Assembly: GCA_023245565.1 (NCBI GenBank)
Contig: JAHFKB010000002.1
Span: 2,534 to 44,879, forward strand
Reading direction: 5' to 3'
Length of the DNA: 42,346 bases
From: an archaeon
Lineage (GTDB): Archaea; Nanobdellota; Nanobdellia; SCGC-AAA011-G17; GW2011-AR18
Positions within the stretch are counted from its first letter, which is position 1, and each line of letters starts with the position of its first letter. Positions 1 through 8,033 of the stretch are shown in pieces. Below the pieces are notes generated by a model that did not search any database, was not told the origin of the DNA, and worked only from the letters and a program-made list of their open reading frames with translations. The translations under genes were made by a program, and so were the position numbers.

Positions 1-102
1 GCTTATGATTTATCTCCACATTTAGAAAGAAATAGAGTAATGAGAAGGACAATGAATTCAACTTATGATAATCATCCTGGATTAGCTAGAATAAAACCCT
101 AA
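1..102 (+). CDS. C-terminal fragment of an unidentified protein
   Basis: The first 102 bases read openly in frame 1 for 33 residues and stop at TAA. The tail is basic and ends in GLARIKP. The gene begins outside the window. Its stop overlaps the convergent alaX stop by four bases. I do not recognise the family from this fragment. Confidence 0.6.
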   Translation, partial: AYDLSPHLERNRVMRRTMNSTYDNHPGLARIKP

Positions 103-800
103 TCTTTTAACTTAAAATAAATTCTTTTTCTTCCTTTACCTTTATTATCAACAGAATCAAATATAATTTCTTTAATTTCAGAAGTATTTTTTATATGTGT
201 TCCTCCACAAGGCTGTTTATCTATTCCTTCTATATCAATAACTCTTAGTTCTTTCATATCTCCATAATCCCATTCTAATAACATGGATAATTTTGAAGCT
301 TCTTCTTTTGGCATAAAACTTATTTTAACTTCTTTAGATTTTTTTATTTCTTCATTTGCTTTTGTAATATAACTTTGCATTTTTTCTCTATCAAAAGTTT
401 CTAAATTAAAGTCTAATCTAGATTTATCTTCACCTAATTGATTTCCTGTGAATAAAGCTCCGCTTTCTTTGTGAATTACACTATCTAGAATATGTGCTGC
501 TGTGTGCATTCTCATTAATTTATATCTTCTATTCCAATCAATAATACAATGAACCTTGTCTCCTTGTTTTAATCCTTCTTTGTCAACTTCATGAGATATA
601 TTATTATCAAATTTACCTACAAATATTACATTGTATTCTATTCCACTAGAAATTATCTTACCAGTATCATTGGGTTGTCCCCCACTAACAGGATAGAAAG
701 CTGTTTTATCTAAAGTTATATATTTATTATCTTTAACACTAATTACAGTAGCATCAAATTCTTTTAAATAACAATCTTTTAAATATAATACTTCAGTCAT
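99..800 (-). CDS. alaX: alanyl-tRNA editing protein AlaX
   Basis: A free-standing editing domain related to the AlaRS editing and C-terminal region, which hydrolyses Ser- or Gly-tRNA(Ala). The zinc-binding signature is visible: HxxxH in HTAAH and the later CxxxH in CGGTH. The N-terminal part has the beta-barrel motif of AlaX-M, with FYPVSGGQP. The length of about 233 residues fits the medium AlaX-M class. An ATG lies seven codons upstream at 821, but homology begins at MTEVLYLKD, so the ATG at 800 is preferred. The gene diverges from the HIT gene and sits alone on its strand. Confidence 0.9.
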   Translation of the reverse strand: MTEVLYLKDCYLKEFDATVISVKDNKYITLDKTAFYPVSGGQPNDTGKIISSGIEYNVIFVGKFDNNISHEVDKEGLKQGDKVHCIIDWNRRYKLMRMHTAAHILDSVIHKESGALFTGNQLGEDKSRLDFNLETFDREKMQSYITKANEEIKKSKEVKISFMPKEEASKLSMLLEWDYGDMKELRVIDIEGIDKQPCGGTHIKNTSEIKEIIFDSVDNKGKGRKRIYFKLKD

Positions 801-850
801 TAGTTTGTTTATTAAAAACATTATTTAAGATTTGTGAAAGATTAATCAGA

Positions 851-862
851 AATTATATAAAC
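851..862 (+). promoter_or_regulatory. TATA box of the HIT gene
   Basis: An AATTATATAAAC-like stretch is centred about 26 bases before the ATG at 883. That spacing predicts a leaderless transcript, the usual arrangement in this window. Confidence 0.5.
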
Positions 863-882
863 AAATTAAATAATAATTATCT

Positions 883-1260
883 ATGAAAGAGAGTGAATGT
901 TTATTTTGCAGATTAAAAAGTGATAAAACAATAATTCTAAAACAAAATTCTTTATTTTATTCTATTTATGATATAAATCCAACAAATTTAGGACATTGTT
1001 TAATAATTGCTAAAAGACATGTTATATCTTTTTTTGATTTAAGTGGTGAAGAAATAAATAATTTATATGAATTAATAAAAGAATTAAAAAAAACAATGGA
1101 TCAACAATTTTCTCCACAAGGTTATAATATTGGAGTTAATGAAGGTAAAGTAGCTGGGAGAACTGTTGATCATTTAATTATTCATTTTATTCCAAGGTAT
1201 AATGGAGATGTAATAAATCCTGCTGGTGGAATGAGAAATATTTTAAAATATAAGGGTTAA
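883..1260 (+). CDS. HIT family protein lacking the central histidine
   Basis: HIT proteins hydrolyse dinucleoside polyphosphates or AMP conjugates. The sequence shows the N-terminal CxxC of the zinc-binding subclass (Cys6, Cys9), a GHCLII strand, and the end motif with the IPRYNGDV continuation typical of the family. The histidine triad normally reads HxHxH, with the middle histidine as nucleophile. Here residues 97-101 read HLIIH, so the nucleophile position 99 is isoleucine (ATT). The rest of the protein is intact, so this is a substitution and not decay. It may be a binding protein or use another residue; the fold assignment is firm and the activity is not. Confidence 0.85.
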   Translation: MKESECLFCRLKSDKTIILKQNSLFYSIYDINPTNLGHCLIIAKRHVISFFDLSGEEINNLYELIKELKKTMDQQFSPQGYNIGVNEGKVAGRTVDHLIIHFIPRYNGDVINPAGGMRNILKYKG

Positions 1261-1314
1261 ATTTAATTCTATCTTTTATATTAAAATGGACATAGGTTAG
1301 GGCTAAAAGAAAAT

Positions 1315-1327
1315 GTTTATATATACT
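1315..1327 (+). promoter_or_regulatory. TATA box of the PAS-HTH gene
   Basis: TTTATATATAC lies about 25 bases upstream of the ATG at 1345, again consistent with a leaderless message. Confidence 0.5.
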
Positions 1328-1344
1328 CTTTACTATATATTTCT

Positions 1345-2025
1345 ATGATAAAAACTGGTGGACAGAGTGAGGAACTTATTCTAAATATTATAAAAAATTC
1401 TAATGAAGTTATTGTTGCAATTGATCTTGCTGGAAAAGTTATTTTGTGGAATAGTTCTGCTGAAAAATTATTTGGTTATGAAGAAAAAGAAGTTTTAGGA
1501 CAATTATTTCCATTAGTAAAAAGCGAATTTAGTTTTGAATTAAATACAATTATTACAAAAACTAAAGAAGGATCTTCTTTAAATTTTAAAACTCAAAAAC
1601 AAACAAAAGATGGAAGTGGTTTAGATTTAATTTTTAATACAAATCCTTTATATTATGGGGGAGAATTAATAGGTGCTTCAATTATTATACAGCAAGTAGA
1701 TTTAATAAAAAATGTTAATTATTTAACTATAGATATTGAACAAGAAAATAAAGAACATAAAAGAACATTTAATGTTATAAGAGATATAATATTATTAACT
1801 GTTGGTAATGATAAAAAAACAATAAATCAAATTTCTACAGATTCAGGAGTTAATTGGAGAACTGTTGAAAAACATTTAACATATTTAATAGGCAAGAAAT
1901 TAGCAGCAGAGATATTTAGTTCTGAATATGTTAGAATCTTTGAATTAACTAATGCTGGTAGAAATTATACTAGTAATATTAAAAGAGAGAATTATAATAA
2001 ATATATAAAGAAAACTGTAGAATGA
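1345..2025 (+). CDS. PAS domain protein with C-terminal winged helix
   Basis: A soluble one-component regulator. Residues of about 10-125 form a PAS domain, with the typical IDLAGKVILWNSSAEKLFGY start and EVLGQ element. After a short linker, residues of about 140-215 form an archaeal winged helix-turn-helix (TINQISTDSGVNWRTVEKHL as recognition part, then a basic wing and LTNAGR). The ligand sensed by the PAS domain cannot be told. It lies upstream of the MinD-like gene with a 60-base gap, in the same direction, so joint transcription is possible but not shown. Confidence 0.8.
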   Translation: MIKTGGQSEELILNIIKNSNEVIVAIDLAGKVILWNSSAEKLFGYEEKEVLGQLFPLVKSEFSFELNTIITKTKEGSSLNFKTQKQTKDGSGLDLIFNTNPLYYGGELIGASIIIQQVDLIKNVNYLTIDIEQENKEHKRTFNVIRDIILLTVGNDKKTINQISTDSGVNWRTVEKHLTYLIGKKLAAEIFSSEYVRIFELTNAGRNYTSNIKRENYNKYIKKTVE

Positions 2026-2085
2026 AAAGCTTAATAAATACTAAACTAAGCTATAAGACTATATTCAAAGAGAGGTAAGATAATC

Positions 2086-2907
2086 TTGGTTAAAGGAAAA
2101 GTTGTTGGAATTATTTCAATTAAAGGTGGTGTAGGTAAAACTACTTCTGTTATTAATTTAGCTCATGTTTTAGCTCAAGATTTTGGTAAAAAAGTTGCTG
2201 TTGTTGATGCAAATTTTTCTTCTCCAAATATTTCTTTGCATTTGGGAAATGTTAATGCAAGAAGTTCTATTCATGATCTTTTAAGTGGAAAATTAAAGGC
2301 AAATGAAGTTTTACATAAACATGAACTTGGTTTTGATGTTATACCTGGGGCAGCTGGAAATTCTATTCATTCTACTAATAATTATATGAAATTAAGAGAG
2401 AGAATGCAGGGATTAAAAAATAATTATGATGTTATTTTAGTTGATTCTTCACCTACATTAAATGAAGAAATTTTAGCTACAATTACTGCAGCAGATGAAT
2501 TATATGTTATGAGTACTCCAGATTTACCAACATTAAGTACAACTTTAAGAGCTGTTAAATTAGCTAAAGACAAAAAAATGAATATTAATGGAATGATATT
2601 AAACAAAGTTAGAGGTAAAAATTATGAATTAAAAGCTGCTGATATGGAAAGATTAAGCGGAGTTCCATTAGTTGGAGTAATAAAAGATAATGTTAGAGTT
2701 TTAGAAGCATTAAGTAAAGTTAAACCTATGACAAAATTAAATCCTAATTCTGGTGTTTCTCTAGAATATAAAAATATAGCTTCTAAAATCATTGGAGAAC
2801 CTGCTAAAAAATTAAGCTGGCATGCAAAGGCTTTAGGATATTTAAAAGATGATTTTACTAATTTAACAACACATAAGTTTAGCAAAGGATTAAGTTATTA
2901 TAAATAA
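2086..2907 (+). CDS. minD: MinD/ParA family ATPase
   Basis: A deviant Walker A P-loop ATPase, with KGGVGKTT at about residues 13-20 and the second lysine of the MinD/ParA class near its start. Walker A' has DANFSSPN and Walker B reads VILVDSSP. The 273-residue length fits MinD. Archaeal members position proteins at the membrane, in motility or in division; no partner such as MinC or ParB is adjacent. The start is TTG, supported by a Shine-Dalgarno-like GAGGTAAG nine bases upstream (2072-2079). The C-terminal part is basic with aromatic residues and could be a membrane-targeting tail. Confidence 0.85.
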   Translation: MVKGKVVGIISIKGGVGKTTSVINLAHVLAQDFGKKVAVVDANFSSPNISLHLGNVNARSSIHDLLSGKLKANEVLHKHELGFDVIPGAAGNSIHSTNNYMKLRERMQGLKNNYDVILVDSSPTLNEEILATITAADELYVMSTPDLPTLSTTLRAVKLAKDKKMNINGMILNKVRGKNYELKAADMERLSGVPLVGVIKDNVRVLEALSKVKPMTKLNPNSGVSLEYKNIASKIIGEPAKKLSWHAKALGYLKDDFTNLTTHKFSKGLSYYK

Positions 2908-2908
2908 A

Positions 2909-3469
2909 TTAAATTCTAGAATTTAAATTAAATACCATGTCTTCTAATTTATTTAAGTTCCATTTAATTGCGTCTGATTTTTTTCTTAATTCTCCATTTC
3001 TTAAATCAAACTTTAAAAATTCACCATAAATATCTTCTACTATTTCTTTTATTTTTAAAACACTTTTAAAATCTTTTTTAATAGCATCGTGAACTGCTTT
3101 TCTTCCTAATTCTCCAGTTAAATCTGCTAAACCACTTAAGTAAGCTTCAACCTCTACATCTAGATATTTTTTACTAGGAAATTTATTGTTTTTTACTAAT
3201 TCATAAAATACAATAGCTTCAACATATTCTTGAAAAGCTACAAAACTTATTCCTGTATCATAACTTTTCTTTTTATCTAATAATTTTATTTTAGATTTTA
3301 TTTCTTTTGTTAATTTAGAAGCTTGATCTAATTCATTTCTATGAACTGAATAAATAATTTGTTTTGATAATGTTATAACATTTCTAGAAATCTGGATTGT
3401 TTCTTCTCTCTTAACTTCATAATCATTTAATTCTTTTCTTATTTTTTCAAACTCTGATTTATTTAACAT
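2909..3469 (-). CDS. archaeal translin family protein
   Basis: An all-helical protein of 186 residues matching the archaeal translin family (COG2178), nucleic-acid-binding proteins that assemble into rings. Supporting features are the long N-terminal helix with FEKIRKELNDYE, the QEYVEA segment and the DLTGELGRKAVHDAIKK core with the conserved LTGE...R pattern. Eukaryotic relatives with TRAX act on single-stranded RNA; the archaeal role is not settled. The gene converges with minD, with only one base between the two stops. Confidence 0.8.
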   Translation of the reverse strand: MLNKSEFEKIRKELNDYEVKREETIQISRNVITLSKQIIYSVHRNELDQASKLTKEIKSKIKLLDKKKSYDTGISFVAFQEYVEAIVFYELVKNNKFPSKKYLDVEVEAYLSGLADLTGELGRKAVHDAIKKDFKSVLKIKEIVEDIYGEFLKFDLRNGELRKKSDAIKWNLNKLEDMVFNLNSRI

Positions 3470-3520
3470 AAACTAAATATTATAGTATAATATATAAAGT
3501 TTTGGAATTTTATCTGTAAA

Positions 3521-4309
3521 TTATATTCTTTCTTTTATAATCTCAACATAATCAAATTTTTCTATCTTAGATTTGGCACTTAAACTAGTATGAATTACTC
3601 CAAACAACATATTACTAATTAATTCATTTAAATCACCATGAATAATTCTTTTAACAGCTTCTTTTTCTATTTCTTTTTTATATTCTGGATTTTTTTCTGG
3701 GTTAAATAACTCATTATAACCTATAACTTTTGTAATTTTTGTATCTAGATTTTTAATTATTTGTAAATCTTTTTCTATATCATTTATTACCTTCTGAACA
3801 TCATCATTTTCAGTTTTTTCATATAATTTTTTAAAACCTTTAATTAATATTGAGTAATAATGGTTTTCTAAATTTGCTAATAGGTTTTTTAATTCTAAAC
3901 CATGATTATTAATTACTTTAATTTTTCCAGCAATTCCTTTTATTGCTGCTTCTACTTTATCTTTTTCATCTTTAAAATCTTGATAATTACTAATATCTTT
4001 AATCAACATTTTTGCATAACTATTTAATGTTTCAGCTTCACTTTGAATTTTTTCCAGAGCTAGGCTATCAATATCTATTTTAATAGAATCTAAGATCTCT
4101 AAAGCTTCTTCTTTATTATATTCTTTATATTTTTCTACTTCTTGAACTTCTTCATGTGTTTCTTCTAAATTTGTCTCATTATTATTTGAATCTTCTTTTA
4201 TTTGTTCATTTTCAGAATCTTCTTGTTTTTCTTGAGGAGCTGTAGTTACACTTTTAACTGGAAAATCTTTATTTTTAAATAAATTCTTTATTTTATCAAA
4301 AAAACTCAT
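3521..4309 (-). CDS. unknown coiled-coil protein
   Basis: A 262-residue highly charged protein that I do not recognise. It starts with an amphipathic segment (MSFFDKIKNLFKNK), followed by an acidic glutamate/asparagine-rich linker to about residue 60, then long predicted helices with heptad-like spacing. No enzyme motif or membrane segment is visible. It is transcribed the same way as the translin gene, 51 bases upstream of it, so the two may share a transcript. Confidence 0.7.
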   Translation of the reverse strand: MSFFDKIKNLFKNKDFPVKSVTTAPQEKQEDSENEQIKEDSNNNETNLEETHEEVQEVEKYKEYNKEEALEILDSIKIDIDSLALEKIQSEAETLNSYAKMLIKDISNYQDFKDEKDKVEAAIKGIAGKIKVINNHGLELKNLLANLENHYYSILIKGFKKLYEKTENDDVQKVINDIEKDLQIIKNLDTKITKVIGYNELFNPEKNPEYKKEIEKEAVKRIIHGDLNELISNMLFGVIHTSLSAKSKIEKFDYVEIIKERI

Positions 4310-4413
4310 GCTATTTTATAGATAAGTATGTTTTTATAGTTTTCTAGATTGTAGTTCATAATTATATAATGAATTTAGTAAAAATTAATAAATAGAAATT
4401 AAAATTTATAATT

Positions 4414-4911
4414 ATGAAAAAATATATTATTTTAATTGGACTACTTGCTGGATGTGTTAATAATCTAAAATATAGAGAGTTAAAAGATTCAAGTAAAATT
4501 AAATTATTTGGAGAGAGATGTTTTGTAATGGAAGAAAATTGTAATAATGATACTAACCATATTTCATATCATTTAAAACATGAAAGTAGAAGAACTGTTG
4601 AAGTTTATTTTGATCCATATTTTCCCATATCAAGAGAATATTTGAAAATGATAGATAAAAGGAGATTAGAAGAGAGGTTTGGATATTTTAAATTTGATAA
4701 AATATGTGTTGAGTTAGAATTGTTTGGACAAGATGGCAGATGTAAAAATGTTTATGGACAAGATGGAAAATCTAATTATGAAAGATTAAAAACTAAATGT
4801 AATGGTACTGACTATAAAGGTAGTTGTGGAATTCTTACACCTACTGTTTTTTTAGAGAATAGGTATCTAGCAAATAGTTGGGAATTAGAAACACAATTAT
4901 CTAATTTTTAA
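4414..4911 (+). CDS. putative lipoprotein, unknown
   Basis: A short signal sequence ends in a lipobox, LLAGC, with the modified cysteine at residue 14, so the mature protein is probably lipid-anchored outside the cell. The mature part has several further cysteines that may form disulfides. No family is recognised. The end overlaps the convergent rpe gene by 15 bases. Confidence 0.7.
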   Translation: MKKYIILIGLLAGCVNNLKYRELKDSSKIKLFGERCFVMEENCNNDTNHISYHLKHESRRTVEVYFDPYFPISREYLKMIDKRRLEERFGYFKFDKICVELELFGQDGRCKNVYGQDGKSNYERLKTKCNGTDYKGSCGILTPTVFLENRYLANSWELETQLSNF

Positions 4912-5526
4912 TAATTTCTTTAGATTTTTAACATTTTCTTTTAAGTTATTATTATTTTGCAAATAAGAACCAACAGCAAATAAGTTAGCACCTGCTTTTT
5001 TACATTGTTTAATTGTTATTGGATTCATATGGCCATCTACTTCTATATTTCCTTTGTAATTCATTCTTAACGTCTTTATTTTTTCTAATGTATTTGGAAT
5101 AAATTCTGCTCCATATTTGCCAGGATGAACTGTTAAAATTAATATTCTATCTAACTCTTTTAAATAAGGTATAATATTTATTATGGGTGTTTCTGGATTT
5201 AATGCAAATCCTAATTTTTTATTTTTACTTTTAATAAATCTAATTAATTTTAATGGATCTTTTACTCTTTCAAAATTAGCTATTAAAACTTCAAATTTTT
5301 TATAGTTTTTATTAATCCATTTTTCAGGATCATCCAACATTAAATGTGCCTCATATTTAAATTTTTTATTTAATTTAAAATTAAACCAATTAGATTTATT
5401 TTTAACAAATTTTCCATCCATTACATCAACTTGAAAATAATTGAAATTGTTTTTGTATTTATTAATTAATTGATCTAATTCTTTTTGATTATTTGATATT
5501 AATGTTGGAATTATTTTGTATTTCAT
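4897..5526 (-). CDS. rpe: ribulose-phosphate 3-epimerase
   Basis: A TIM-barrel enzyme interconverting ribulose 5-phosphate and xylulose 5-phosphate. Visible family motifs are VDVMDGKFV at residues 33-41, AHLM with His61, TVHPGKYGAEF at 132-142 and VDG with Asp164. Family members bind a metal with His-x-Asp in strand 2, His in strand 3 and Asp in strand 7. Here the first histidine is Gln32, while Asp34, His61 and Asp164 remain. The N-terminal strand reads PTLISNN where PSILSAD is usual. The start overlaps the HEPN stop by four bases (ATGA), so it is translationally coupled to the toxin module. An altered substrate is possible. Confidence 0.8.
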   Translation of the reverse strand: MKYKIIPTLISNNQKELDQLINKYKNNFNYFQVDVMDGKFVKNKSNWFNFKLNKKFKYEAHLMLDDPEKWINKNYKKFEVLIANFERVKDPLKLIRFIKSKNKKLGFALNPETPIINIIPYLKELDRILILTVHPGKYGAEFIPNTLEKIKTLRMNYKGNIEVDGHMNPITIKQCKKAGANLFAVGSYLQNNNNLKENVKNLKKLLKIR

Positions 5527-5948
5527 TTTTCTATTAATAATTTTTCCACTTTTTTTATAAAAATCTTTGAAAATTCAGAACATTTTAATGCATCATCAAC
5601 GCTAACTTCTTGTCCTCTGTAAAGTGCGTTATTTCTTATTTCTCTGAATCTATCAAACTGTATTATTTCATATTCACTAAATTCCTTTTTATAATATTCT
5701 TTAACAAAACTTATTGTTGCTTCATGAGAATATGGTTTAAAACCTTCTTTAGACATTAGTGCTTGTGCTGCTTCTCTAGCAGATTCATAAACGTCTTCTA
5801 ACACTAAGAAAGCTGTTTCTTTATTTAATTCTCTGATATATTTCATTCTTTTTTTTGATCTTTCTAAGAGTGATTGTGCTTCCACAATATCTTTTGTTCT
5901 TTTTTTAACTTTCCCAGATTTTATATATTCCTCAAATTTATCTATCAT
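5523..5948 (-). CDS. HEPN domain protein of an HEPN/MNT module
   Basis: A small helical HEPN protein of 141 residues, partner of the nucleotidyltransferase directly upstream. Toxic HEPN RNases use Arg-x4-6-His. Here the motif region reads REIRNNALYRG, with Arg105 and Asn106 kept but Tyr110 where the histidine would be. This RN...Y pattern occurs in part of the MNT-associated HEPN family, so the protein may be a regulated or non-catalytic form. The ATG overlaps the MNT stop by one base (TAATG), and its stop overlaps the rpe start, so three genes form one tight unit. Confidence 0.8.
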   Translation of the reverse strand: MIDKFEEYIKSGKVKKRTKDIVEAQSLLERSKKRMKYIRELNKETAFLVLEDVYESAREAAQALMSKEGFKPYSHEATISFVKEYYKKEFSEYEIIQFDRFREIRNNALYRGQEVSVDDALKCSEFSKIFIKKVEKLLIEK

Positions 5949-6523
5949 TATATCACCTTTAGATAACCATATAGTACTATTCCATTTGCTAAAGCATTTT
6001 TAAAACTGTTTTCTGAGGTATTTATTGATTTTAATATTGTAAAATTGACTTTTCTATTAAACTCTTTTTCAATTATGGATATAAATTTGTTAAATTCTTC
6101 TGAATTTGGTTTTTTATTTGATGATAAAATAAATATGTCTATATCACTATTTTCCATGTCTTCCCCCTTTGAGAAAGATCCAAATAATACAATACATTCT
6201 GGATTATTAAAATATTTAACAATATTCTCAATTATTAAATATCTATTTAGCCTATATAAGTTAAAAACTAATTTGTAAAATCTATAAGCTTCTGAATCTA
6301 TATTTGCTTGTATATCTGTAGTTACTTTTCCTTTTTCAATTTTTATTATATTATATTTTTCTAAAATATTTATTCCTTCTGTAATTGCTGTTGTGGATGC
6401 TTTTGTCTCTTTAGATAACTCTCTAATGTGGTATTTTTTATGGGGGCTGTTAAATATTAATCTTGCTATAGCAAAACCTCCTTTATTTCCAAATATTACC
6501 TTTGTGTCTTTTTCTTGTAACAT
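5948..6523 (-). CDS. MNT nucleotidyltransferase with N-terminal winged helix
   Basis: The antitoxin-type partner of the HEPN protein. Residues 1-75 form a winged helix (HIRELSKETKASTTAITEGI). Residues 100-190 form a minimal nucleotidyltransferase with GSFSKGEDMENSDIDIF: Gly115-Ser116, then Asp127 and Asp129 as catalytic pair. MNT proteins of type VII toxin-antitoxin systems silence HEPN toxins by adding AMP to the active-site tyrosine or nearby residue; that mechanism fits the conserved Tyr110 in the HEPN partner. The winged helix suggests autoregulation through the repeat next to its promoter. Confidence 0.85.
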   Translation of the reverse strand: MLQEKDTKVIFGNKGGFAIARLIFNSPHKKYHIRELSKETKASTTAITEGINILEKYNIIKIEKGKVTTDIQANIDSEAYRFYKLVFNLYRLNRYLIIENIVKYFNNPECIVLFGSFSKGEDMENSDIDIFILSSNKKPNSEEFNKFISIIEKEFNRKVNFTILKSINTSENSFKNALANGIVLYGYLKVI

Positions 6524-6524
6524 A

Positions 6525-6557
6525 TGTTATATTTAAGTAACAGTTGTTATATAAATG
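6525..6557 (-). promoter_or_regulatory. promoter and putative operator of the MNT-HEPN-rpe unit
   Basis: On the minus strand a TATA box (ATTTATATAAC, 6547-6557) lies about 28 bases before the ATG at 6523. Between them, 6525-6542 carries an inverted repeat TGTTA-8-TAACA, and TGTTATAT occurs again at 6545-6552. Placement over the start site suits repression by the MNT winged helix. Binding is an inference. Confidence 0.5.
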
Positions 6558-6998
6558 TTATGGTTTTTCTATTTTTTTAATTTCATTTACTCTTCTTGTA
6601 AATCTTTTAGCTTTACTAAATTTAGTTTCTAGAAACTTATTTATTATTTTCTTTGCTAGAATTAATTTTGTGTATCTTCCTGGTAAACATATGACATTAA
6701 CATTGTCATCATTTTTAGCTAGAAATGCATCTCTAACATTTTCAGCTACAGCTGCTCTTATTCCTTTAACTTTATTTGCTGCTATTGCAACACCCTGACC
6801 AGAACCACAAACTAAAATTCCTATAGAATTTTTATTTTTTGATACTGCTTTAGCAACTTTTAAACCATAAACTGGATAGTCATCATTTTTATTGTAGATT
6901 AAATTTCCTAAGTCTTGAACTTTGTATTTTATTAGAAAAGGCTTTAATTTCTCTTTTAATTTAAAACCTGCATGATCTGAACCAATATAGATTTTCAT
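6558..6998 (-). CDS. rpiB: ribose-5-phosphate isomerase B
   Basis: RpiB/LacAB-fold isomerase that converts ribulose 5-phosphate to ribose 5-phosphate. The N-terminal YIGSDHAGFKLK with the Asp-His pair and the CGSGQGVAIAANK loop with the catalytic cysteine are intact; 146 residues is the family length. A GTG at 7007 is in frame, but the ATG at 6998 is preceded by GGTGAAG, a Shine-Dalgarno-like sequence, and matches the family start. It lies 34 bases upstream of the MNT-HEPN-rpe genes on the same strand, so both pentose phosphate isomerising steps flank a toxin-antitoxin pair. Confidence 0.92.
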   Translation of the reverse strand: MKIYIGSDHAGFKLKEKLKPFLIKYKVQDLGNLIYNKNDDYPVYGLKVAKAVSKNKNSIGILVCGSGQGVAIAANKVKGIRAAVAENVRDAFLAKNDDNVNVICLPGRYTKLILAKKIINKFLETKFSKAKRFTRRVNEIKKIEKP

Positions 6999-7042
6999 CT
7001 TCACCACTTTTAAAGTTATTAGAATTTATTATTATATAATAC

Positions 7043-7240
7043 TTATCTTTTTATAGATCTCATTGGGCCGCCTCTTTTGTAAGGAGTTCCTCTTCCTCCT
7101 TTTCCACCTCTAGATTCTGGATAAGCTTCCATTTCTTCAGATTCATCATAACCGCAACTTAGACATATTAAGAATTTACTTCCCATTAGCTCTACTGCAT
7201 CAATATGTTTACTTTTGCATTTTGGACATTCTGTTTTCAT
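7043..7240 (-). CDS. small zinc-ribbon protein with RGG tail
   Basis: A 65-residue protein with two CxxC pairs (Cys5/Cys8 and Cys26/Cys29) forming a zinc ribbon, followed by a glycine/arginine-rich tail (ESRGGKGGRGTPYKRGG). Such tails often bind nucleic acid. Similar zinc-ribbon proteins are common in DPANN genomes with no set function. It may be cotranscribed with rpiB, 44 bases downstream. Confidence 0.75.
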   Translation of the reverse strand: MKTECPKCKSKHIDAVELMGSKFLICLSCGYDESEEMEAYPESRGGKGGRGTPYKRGGPMRSIKR

Positions 7241-7290
7241 AATATTCCTATATTAAATAGGCTTAAAAATATTTCTCTTATAATTTATTT

Positions 7291-7719
7291 ATGACTCAAT
7301 ACAGAGAAAAATTAAATATTCATGGTTTAAGTTTAGATAAATTAGCAGATAGTCTTTATGGAGCATCGAGAGAGATTATTGATGAAGAAAATAGGCCTAT
7401 GTTTACTAATCAATTAGGTAAAAAATTAAGTTATATGTCTTTATATGATTATCAACTTATATCTTGTGCTTTGGTAAAACATGCTGCAGAGTTTTCAGAA
7501 AAACACGGACTTTATTTGATAGAAGCTCATGATGCAATTATTATGGTTTATAATAATTATGATGAATTAAGAGGTTCTAAACCTGATTCTGGTAGCCCTA
7601 GTTTACAAAAAATATCTGGAAATATGAGTTTACTTTATAGAACAAAAGAAGAATTAAAAAGATTTATTGAAGAAAGAGTAAATATAGAAATAATTAGGGT
7701 TGCAACTTTTAAATTATAA
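7291..7719 (+). CDS. unknown protein, 142 residues
   Basis: A soluble alpha/beta protein that I do not recognise. It starts MTQYREKLNIHG and has a central helix with YQLISCALVKHAAEF. A TATA-like AATATTTCTCTTATAA stretch precedes the ATG. It ends two bases before the stop of the convergent 90-residue gene. No catalytic motif is evident. Confidence 0.6.
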   Translation: MTQYREKLNIHGLSLDKLADSLYGASREIIDEENRPMFTNQLGKKLSYMSLYDYQLISCALVKHAAEFSEKHGLYLIEAHDAIIMVYNNYDELRGSKPDSGSPSLQKISGNMSLLYRTKEELKRFIEERVNIEIIRVATFKL

Positions 7720-7721
7720 AG

Positions 7722-7994
7722 TTAACGATCAAAAGAACTTAATACTTTTTTTAAAGTAGGATCTTGCACAAGACATAAACTAACTAAAAATTCTATATAT
7801 TTAACATCACCTTTAAATTTACTTCTTTCATCATATAAAACTTTAGCAAATTCAACACGTTTATCATATGTTTGATTAGAAATCCCTTTAGCTACTGCTT
7901 TTGAATAATCACTCCATCCAGAAGTAATTAAATGAATGTTTTTACCTCCATTCCATTCTTTTGCAATTTTTTCTAATGCCTCATATTTAACCAT
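7722..7994 (-). CDS. unknown small helical protein
   Basis: A 90-residue protein with no recognised family. It is mostly helical by composition and contains NIHLITSGWSDYSKAVAKGI. It follows the ferredoxin gene on the same strand after 39 bases and could be the last gene of that unit. Confidence 0.55.
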   Translation of the reverse strand: MVKYEALEKIAKEWNGGKNIHLITSGWSDYSKAVAKGISNQTYDKRVEFAKVLYDERSKFKGDVKYIEFLVSLCLVQDPTLKKVLSSFDR

Positions 7995-8033
7995 AATAGG
8001 ATTTAATAAAAATAGATTATAAATTTTTCTATA

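Noticed and set aside
2424..2885. Two minus-strand frames inside the MinD-like gene
   Set aside because: Antisense shadows of a clearly conserved gene.
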